A DNA stretch of 48,863 nt. It comes from DATLYF01 sp035575095. Its GTDB lineage: Bacteria > Pseudomonadota > Gammaproteobacteria > Competibacterales > Competibacteraceae. Under the pieces are notes generated by a model. That model was not told the DNA's origin. It did not search any database and saw only the letters and a list, made by a program, of their open reading frames with translations. Shown here piece after piece: positions 43,046-48,863 of the stretch. The first letter of the stretch is position 1. Every line of letters begins with the position of its first letter. The position numbers were made by a program, and so were the translations under genes. The stretch covers positions 1 through 48,863 of the forward strand of contig DATLYF010000150.1 of assembly GCA_035575095.1 (NCBI GenBank), given 5' to 3'.

Positions 43046-44067
43046 ATGCGGCTCTCGCCCATCACTCGCCGCCGCCTCGCCCGCTTGCGCACCAACCGCC
43101 GCGGCTGGTGGTCGTTGTGGCTGTTCCTCGGGCTGTTCGCCCTCACCCTGGGCGCCGAGTTCATCGCCAACGACCGCCCGCTCGTGGTGCGCTTCGAGCA
43201 GCGCTGGTATGTTCCGGTGCTCAGAGACTATCCGGAAACCGAGTTCGGCGGCATTTTCCCCAGCACCGCCGACTACCGCGATCCGGCCCTGGTCGAGCTG
43301 ATCGAGGCCCGCGGCTGGATGTTGTGGCCGCCGGTGCGTTTTCGCTACGACACCGTGGACCAGGCGCTGCCGGTGCCGGCGCCAGCGCCACCCTCGGGCT
43401 GGCACTGGCTGGGTACCGACGACCAGGGGCGCGATGTGGTCGCACGGCTGATTTACGGCTTTCGCCTCTCGGTGCTGTTCGGCCTGCTGCTGACCCTGGC
43501 CTCGTCGCTGATCGGCGTGGCGGCCGGCGCCGTGCAGGGCTATTTCGGCGGTTGGCTGGATCTGCTCTTTCAGCGCTTTCTGGAGATCTGGAGCGGGCTG
43601 CCGCAGCTGTTCATCCTCATCATCGTCTCCAGCGTGGTGGTGCCGGGCTTTTGGACTCTGCTCGCTGTGCTGCTGCTGTTCAGCTGGACCGGGCTGGTCG
43701 GAGTGGTGCGCGCCGAGTTCCTGCGTGCCCGCAACTTCGACTACGTACGCGCCGCCAAGGCCCTCGGGCTGTCGGACGTGCGGGTGATGCTGCGTCACGT
43801 GTTGCCCAACGCCATGGTCGCCACCCTGACCTTTATGCCCTTCATCCTCTCCAGTTCCATCGTCGCCCTCACTGCCCTGGACTTCCTCGGCCTCGGCCTG
43901 CCGCCGGGCGCGCCGTCGCTCGGCGATCTGCTGGCCCAGGGCAAGAACAACCTGCAGGCGCCGTGGCTGGCCCTGACCGGCTTCACCTCGGTGGCGCTGA
44001 TGCTGAGCCTGCTGGTGTTCGTCGGCGAGGCGGTGCGCGATGCCTTCGACCCGCGCAAGCCGCTGGT

Positions 44068-44071
<4 letters not shown>
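43046..44071 (+). CDS. yejE: Peptide ABC transporter permease (YejE-like)
   Basis: The second permease, 341 residues. The N-terminus TRRRLARLRTNRRGWWSLWLF matches the OppC/YejE class, followed by a long periplasmic segment typical of YejE (EFGGIFPSTADYRDP, WHWLGTDDQGRDV) and the EAA motif YVRAAKALGLSDVRVMLRHV. ATG 43046 follows a GGGAGGG site. Its TGA overlaps the start of yejF as ATGA. Confidence 0.93.
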
Positions 44072-45693
<1,622 letters not shown>

Positions 45694-45700
45694 AGGGCAC

Positions 45701-46855
45701 TCAGCCGGAGCGAGGTGGCTGGACCAGGATCACCAGCTGCTGGCCGGGACGCAGCGGAGTGCCGCGGCGCAGGCCGTTCCAGTCGGCCAGCTCCTGGCTG
45801 CTGACGCCGTGGCGTTCGGCGATGGCGCCGAGGGTGTCGCCGCGGCGCACTGTATAACGGCGCTGGTCGTCCCCGGCGGCGGGTGCGATAGCATGATCGG
45901 CCGGCAGGGAAGCGACTGCACTCTGCCGCGACAACTCCGCGGCGCGCGCCTGCAACTGCTCGGCCGAGGGCTTGGGCAGCAGCAACTGGGCAGGCTCCTG
46001 CGGCGGTGTGACCCCGCTCTTCAGTGCCGGGTTGTAGGCCAGGAGCTGCTCGGCGCTGATGCCGGCGATCTCGGCGGCGGCGCTGAGGTTCACGCCGGGA
46101 CCGATGTCCACCGGCACCAGATAGGGCACGTTGGCGAGCTCGGTGAGCTTCACCCCGTAGCTATCGGGGGCGGCGATGATCTGGGAGAGGGCGATGATGC
46201 GCGGCACGTACTCGCGGGTGTGGGCCGGCAGCGACAGGTTCCAGAAATCGGTGGGCTTGCCGGCGCGGCGGTTGCGCTCGATGGCCTTTTGCACCGTGCC
46301 GGCCCCGGCGTTGTAGGCGGCCAGGGCCAGCAGCCAGTCGCCGTCGAACTGCTCGTGCAAGCGCTCGAGGTAGTCCAGGGCAGCATCGGTGGCCTCGGGC
46401 ACGCTCTTGCGGCCGTCGTACCAGCGGTCCATGCGCAGGCCCAGGACCCGGGCGGTGCCCGGCTGGATCTGCCACAGTCCGGCGGCCTGGCCGGGGGATA
46501 CGGCGTCGGGCCGGTAACCGCTCTCGATCATGGGGATCACCGCCAGCTCCGCCGGCAGGTCCCGACTGTCCATCTCGCTCAGGATATAATGCAGGAATGG
46601 CTGGGCCCGCGCCGACACCTGCTGGATGTAACGCGGCTTGCGGCTGAGCTCGGTGCGCTCCTCCTGGATGCGCGGATGCTCTTGGTCAGCCAGACGTAAT
46701 TGGCGGCGCAAGCGCTGCCACACGCTGCCCTGGGTAGTGCCGCTGCGGGCGGCGATGCGTTGCGGTTCCCGGTCCTGACCGACCGGCGGCTGCGGGGAGG
46801 CGCAGGCCCCCAGCAGCAGCGCGGCCAGCAGCACGGCTGCCGATTGGGATTTCAT
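45701..46855 (-). CDS. mltD: Membrane-bound lytic murein transglycosylase D
   Basis: MltD cleaves peptidoglycan glycan strands forming anhydro-muramic ends. The 384-residue precursor has a lipoprotein signal with lipobox LLGAC, the lytic transglycosylase domain with the catalytic Glu in PMIESGYRPDAVS and AAGLWQIQPGTA, NAGAGTVQKAI, and one clear C-terminal LysM (YTVRRGDTLGAIAERHGVS); E. coli MltD has two. ATG 46855 follows GAGGGAG. It is convergent with yejF (7-base gap) and divergent from the methyltransferase gene. Confidence 0.94.
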   Translation of the reverse strand: MKSQSAAVLLAALLLGACASPQPPVGQDREPQRIAARSGTTQGSVWQRLRRQLRLADQEHPRIQEERTELSRKPRYIQQVSARAQPFLHYILSEMDSRDLPAELAVIPMIESGYRPDAVSPGQAAGLWQIQPGTARVLGLRMDRWYDGRKSVPEATDAALDYLERLHEQFDGDWLLALAAYNAGAGTVQKAIERNRRAGKPTDFWNLSLPAHTREYVPRIIALSQIIAAPDSYGVKLTELANVPYLVPVDIGPGVNLSAAAEIAGISAEQLLAYNPALKSGVTPPQEPAQLLLPKPSAEQLQARAAELSRQSAVASLPADHAIAPAAGDDQRRYTVRRGDTLGAIAERHGVSSQELADWNGLRRGTPLRPGQQLVILVQPPRSG

Positions 46856-46874
46856 ACGTCATGCTCCCTCGGGG

Positions 46875-46991
46875 TTCAGGTAAACGCCTGAAAGCACCCC
46901 CCCTGGGCTGCAGGGGGCTGGCGCCGCTGGCGCCAGTGGGCACGAACCGACGATGCGTTCTCGCTATCGTTCAACAGCTTAGCTAAAGCTG
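46875..46991. repeat. Four inverted repeats in the mltD-methyltransferase gap
   Basis: Hairpins at 46875-46892 (TTCAGG/CCTGAA), 46899-46917 (CCCCCTG/CAGGGGG), 46918-46936 (CTGGCGC/GCGCCAG) and 46975-46991 (CAGCTT/AAGCTG) lie in a 163-base divergent gap. The second and third are back to back. They could be operator sites, REP-like elements or mRNA leader structures. Confidence 0.6.
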
Positions 46992-47018
46992 CGGCGCAAG
47001 GCGGAAGCGATTGTAGCA

Positions 47019-47789
47019 ATGTTTTTCCAAGAGCATAACCAGCTCCGCTGGGAACGGGTCTGCTGGCAGGGGTTGCGCCGCTGGTACCGAGAACCCCTGG
47101 GGCGCTCGCTGCTGGCCAGCGAACTGGAGCTGCTCGAAGACATCCTGCCCAACCTGTTCGGCTATCATGTCCTGCAACTGGGTCTGCCCTGTAGCGCAGA
47201 CCTGCTGGCAGCGAGCCGCATCCCTCATCGCCACCGACTGGACTGGGATCCCGACCCTGCCGTGGCCGCGCCTGATCTGCTGGCCCGGCCGGAGCTGCTG
47301 CCCATCGCCTCTGATAGCGTGGACGTGGTGCTGCTGCCCCACACCCTGGAGTGCGTGGCGGAACCGCGGGCGGTGCTGGTCGAGGTGGATCGGGTGCTGA
47401 TCCCCGAAGGGCATGTCGTGGTGCTCGGCTTCAATCCCCTGTCGAGCTGGGGGGCGCGACGTCTGCTGAGCAACGGGGACGCTCCCTGGTGCAGCCGCTT
47501 CCTCGGCGCGCGCCAGGTCAGCGTCTGGCTGGCCGGGCAGGGCTACGATCGGGTAGACCTGTATTATGGCTTTTACCGCCCGCCCTTCTCCTCGCCGGCC
47601 CTGTTGCAGCGCTTGGACTGGCTGGAGCACTTGGGGGGGCGCGGCTGGCTGGGGGGTGGGGCGATCTATGCTCTGATCCTGCGCAAACGGGTCTCCACCC
47701 TCACCCTGATCGGCCCGCGCTGGCGCCTACGGCGGGCGCTGGTGCCGCAGGGCATCGCCAATCGCACCTCGCGCAAGGCAGTGGAATGA
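47019..47789 (+). CDS. Putative SAM-dependent methyltransferase
   Basis: A 256-residue protein of the class I methyltransferase group commonly located between mltD/gloB and rnhA (YafS-like). Motif I is poor (HVLQLGLPC, lacking GxGxG), but the post-motif region ELLPIASDSVDVVLLPHTLE and EVDRVLIPEGHVVVLGFNP fits the UbiE-like fold. Substrate is unknown and SAM binding is inferred only. ATG 47019 follows a GGAAG stretch. Its TGA overlaps the rnhA ATG as ATGA. Confidence 0.75.
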   Translation: MFFQEHNQLRWERVCWQGLRRWYREPLGRSLLASELELLEDILPNLFGYHVLQLGLPCSADLLAASRIPHRHRLDWDPDPAVAAPDLLARPELLPIASDSVDVVLLPHTLECVAEPRAVLVEVDRVLIPEGHVVVLGFNPLSSWGARRLLSNGDAPWCSRFLGARQVSVWLAGQGYDRVDLYYGFYRPPFSSPALLQRLDWLEHLGGRGWLGGGAIYALILRKRVSTLTLIGPRWRLRRALVPQGIANRTSRKAVE

Positions 47790-48253
47790 ACGAGGATATG
47801 GTCGAGATCTTTACCGACGGCGCCTGCCGCGGCAATCCCGGCCCCGGTGGCTGGGGCGTGCTGCTGCGCTGGCGGGAGCACGAGAAAACGCTCTACGGCG
47901 GCGAACCGGACACCACCAACAACCGCATGGAGCTGCTGGCCGCCATCCGCGGCCTGGAGGCTCTGAACCGGCCCTGCCGGGTGGTGGTGCATACCGATTC
48001 CCGCTATCTGCAACAGGGCATCAGCGAATGGCTGCCCAACTGGAAGCGACGCGGCTGGAAGACCGCCGACAACCAGCCGGTGAAGAACGCCGACCTGTGG
48101 CAGCGCCTGGAGGCGGCGGTGGCGCGCCATCTGCAGGTCGAGTGGCGCTGGGTCAAGGGGCATAGCGGCCATCGCGAGAACGAACAGGCCGATGCGCTCG
48201 CCCACCAGGGCATCGACGAATTGCTGGCGACGCTGCCGCACGAAGGAGGCTGA
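47786..48253 (+). CDS. rnhA: Ribonuclease HI
   Basis: RNase HI degrades the RNA of RNA-DNA hybrids. The 155-residue protein has all four acidic active-site motifs: FTDGACRGNPGPGG, NNRMELLAA, HTDSRYL and NEQADALA. ATG 47786 overlaps the methyltransferase stop by 4 bases (coupled translation). dnaQ follows after one base, an arrangement found in many gammaproteobacteria. Confidence 0.98.
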   Translation: MNEDMVEIFTDGACRGNPGPGGWGVLLRWREHEKTLYGGEPDTTNNRMELLAAIRGLEALNRPCRVVVHTDSRYLQQGISEWLPNWKRRGWKTADNQPVKNADLWQRLEAAVARHLQVEWRWVKGHSGHRENEQADALAHQGIDELLATLPHEGG

Positions 48254-48254
48254 T

Positions 48255-48863
48255 ATGCTGCGACAGGTGGTATTGGACACCGAAACTACCGGCCTGGACC
48301 CAGCCCAAGGGCACCGAGTGATCGAGATCGGCTGCGTGGAGCTGGTCAACCGCCGCCACAGCGGCCGCCATTTCCATCATTACCTGCAGCCGGACCGGGA
48401 GATCGACGCCGAGGCCATCCAGGTGCACGGCATCAGCAACGAGTTCCTGGCCGACAAACCGCGCTTCGCCGACATTGCCGCCGAATTCCTGGCCTTCGTC
48501 GACGGTGCCGAGCTGGTCATCCACAACGCTGCCTTCGACGTCGGCTTTCTCAACCACGAGCTGCGGCTGTACGATCCCGCCCACCCTGGCCTAGAGAATC
48601 TGTGCCGGGTGCTGGACACGCTGGTTCTGGCGCGGCAACTGCACCCCGGCCAGCGCAATACCCTGGACGCTCTGTGCAAGCGCTACGGCGTGGACAATTC
48701 CCAGCGCACCCTGCACGGCGCACTGCTGGATGCCGAGATCCTGGCCGATGTCTATCTGGCCATGACCGGCGGGCAGGTGGCGCTGGGGCTGGAGGAAGCG
48801 GCCAGCCTGAGTGAAGTGGGGCGCGAGACGATGAGCGAGGTGCGCCGCCTGGTGTGCACCGAG
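48255..48863 (+). CDS. dnaQ: DNA polymerase III epsilon subunit DnaQ (3' truncated by window edge)
   Basis: The proofreading 3'-5' exonuclease of the replicative polymerase. 203 codons are present with no stop before the window end. Exonuclease motifs are LDTETTGLDP (ExoI), HNAAFDVGFLNHEL (ExoII) and HGALLDAEILADVYL (ExoIII with the catalytic His and Asp). ATG 48255 follows a strong AAGGAGG site. The C-terminal part that binds the polymerase subunit is only partly in view. Confidence 0.97.
   Translation, partial: MLRQVVLDTETTGLDPAQGHRVIEIGCVELVNRRHSGRHFHHYLQPDREIDAEAIQVHGISNEFLADKPRFADIAAEFLAFVDGAELVIHNAAFDVGFLNHELRLYDPAHPGLENLCRVLDTLVLARQLHPGQRNTLDALCKRYGVDNSQRTLHGALLDAEILADVYLAMTGGQVALGLEEAASLSEVGRETMSEVRRLVCTE

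Overview
The window comes from the chromosome of a GC-rich gammaproteobacterium. Indicators are the smpB/ratA/rnfH/bamE/fur/recN/nadK cluster, a fimV-truA junction, the tig-clpP-clpX-lon-hupB-ppiD series followed by fabI, a Yej-type ABC operon, mltD, rnhA and dnaQ (an order I recall from Pseudomonas), together with an HrcA/CIRCE heat-shock circuit of the kind found in Chromatiales-like lineages rather than enterics. I cannot name a genus. Coding density is very high, all gene boundaries look intact, and I see no insertion sequence, prophage, CRISPR array or integrase. Apart from the tRNA clusters, no stretch above about 200 bases lacks a gene.

Layout. 1-1540: 3' end of fimV, then truA. 1537-5021: a class I amidotransferase-like gene on the minus strand, then a plus-strand pair encoding a GNAT-C39 peptidase fusion and an RLAN/ATP-grasp ligase, a candidate peptide-modifying system of unknown product. 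5042-9876: smpB, ratA-rnfH, bamE, fur, recN and nadK. 9953-15849: the heat-shock region, with a sigma70 promoter overlapped by a CIRCE operator, then hrcA, grpE, dnaK (own sigma32-like promoter, strong terminator), dnaJ and a DUF455 ferritin-like gene. 15930-18482: an ABC-exporter-like protein in which the Walker A, signature, Walker B and H-switch motifs are all altered and a roughly 270-residue insertion interrupts the nucleotide-binding domain. This is the strangest gene here. 18588-24759: a complete pgaABCD operon for synthesis, deacetylation and export of the biofilm polysaccharide poly-beta-1,6-GlcNAc. 24775-26590 (minus): lpxH and two tandem cyclophilins. 26691-29565: gltX and cysS. 29641-30262: tRNA-Pro, Arg, His, Lys and Leu.

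30379-36815 is the proteostasis block: trigger factor, ClpP, ClpX, Lon (textbook sigma32 promoter) and HU. 36829-37168 holds tRNA-Val and two identical tRNA-Asp genes. 37297-45693: ppiD, then fabI (minus), divergent from a four-gene peptide ABC importer (yejABEF-like). 45701-48863: mltD (minus), a methyltransferase, rnhA and the 5' part of dnaQ; gloB, which I expect between mltD and the methyltransferase, is absent and its place is taken by stacked inverted repeats.

Functional themes are protein quality control (hrcA-grpE-dnaK-dnaJ, tig, clpPX, lon, ppiA, ppiB, ppiD, smpB) under at least two apparent heat-shock circuits, envelope biogenesis (bamE, lpxH, fabI, mltD, pga) and translation (truA, gltX, cysS, eight tRNAs). 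The best candidates for undescribed biology are the motif-degenerate ABC protein and the GNAT-C39 plus ATP-grasp pair.
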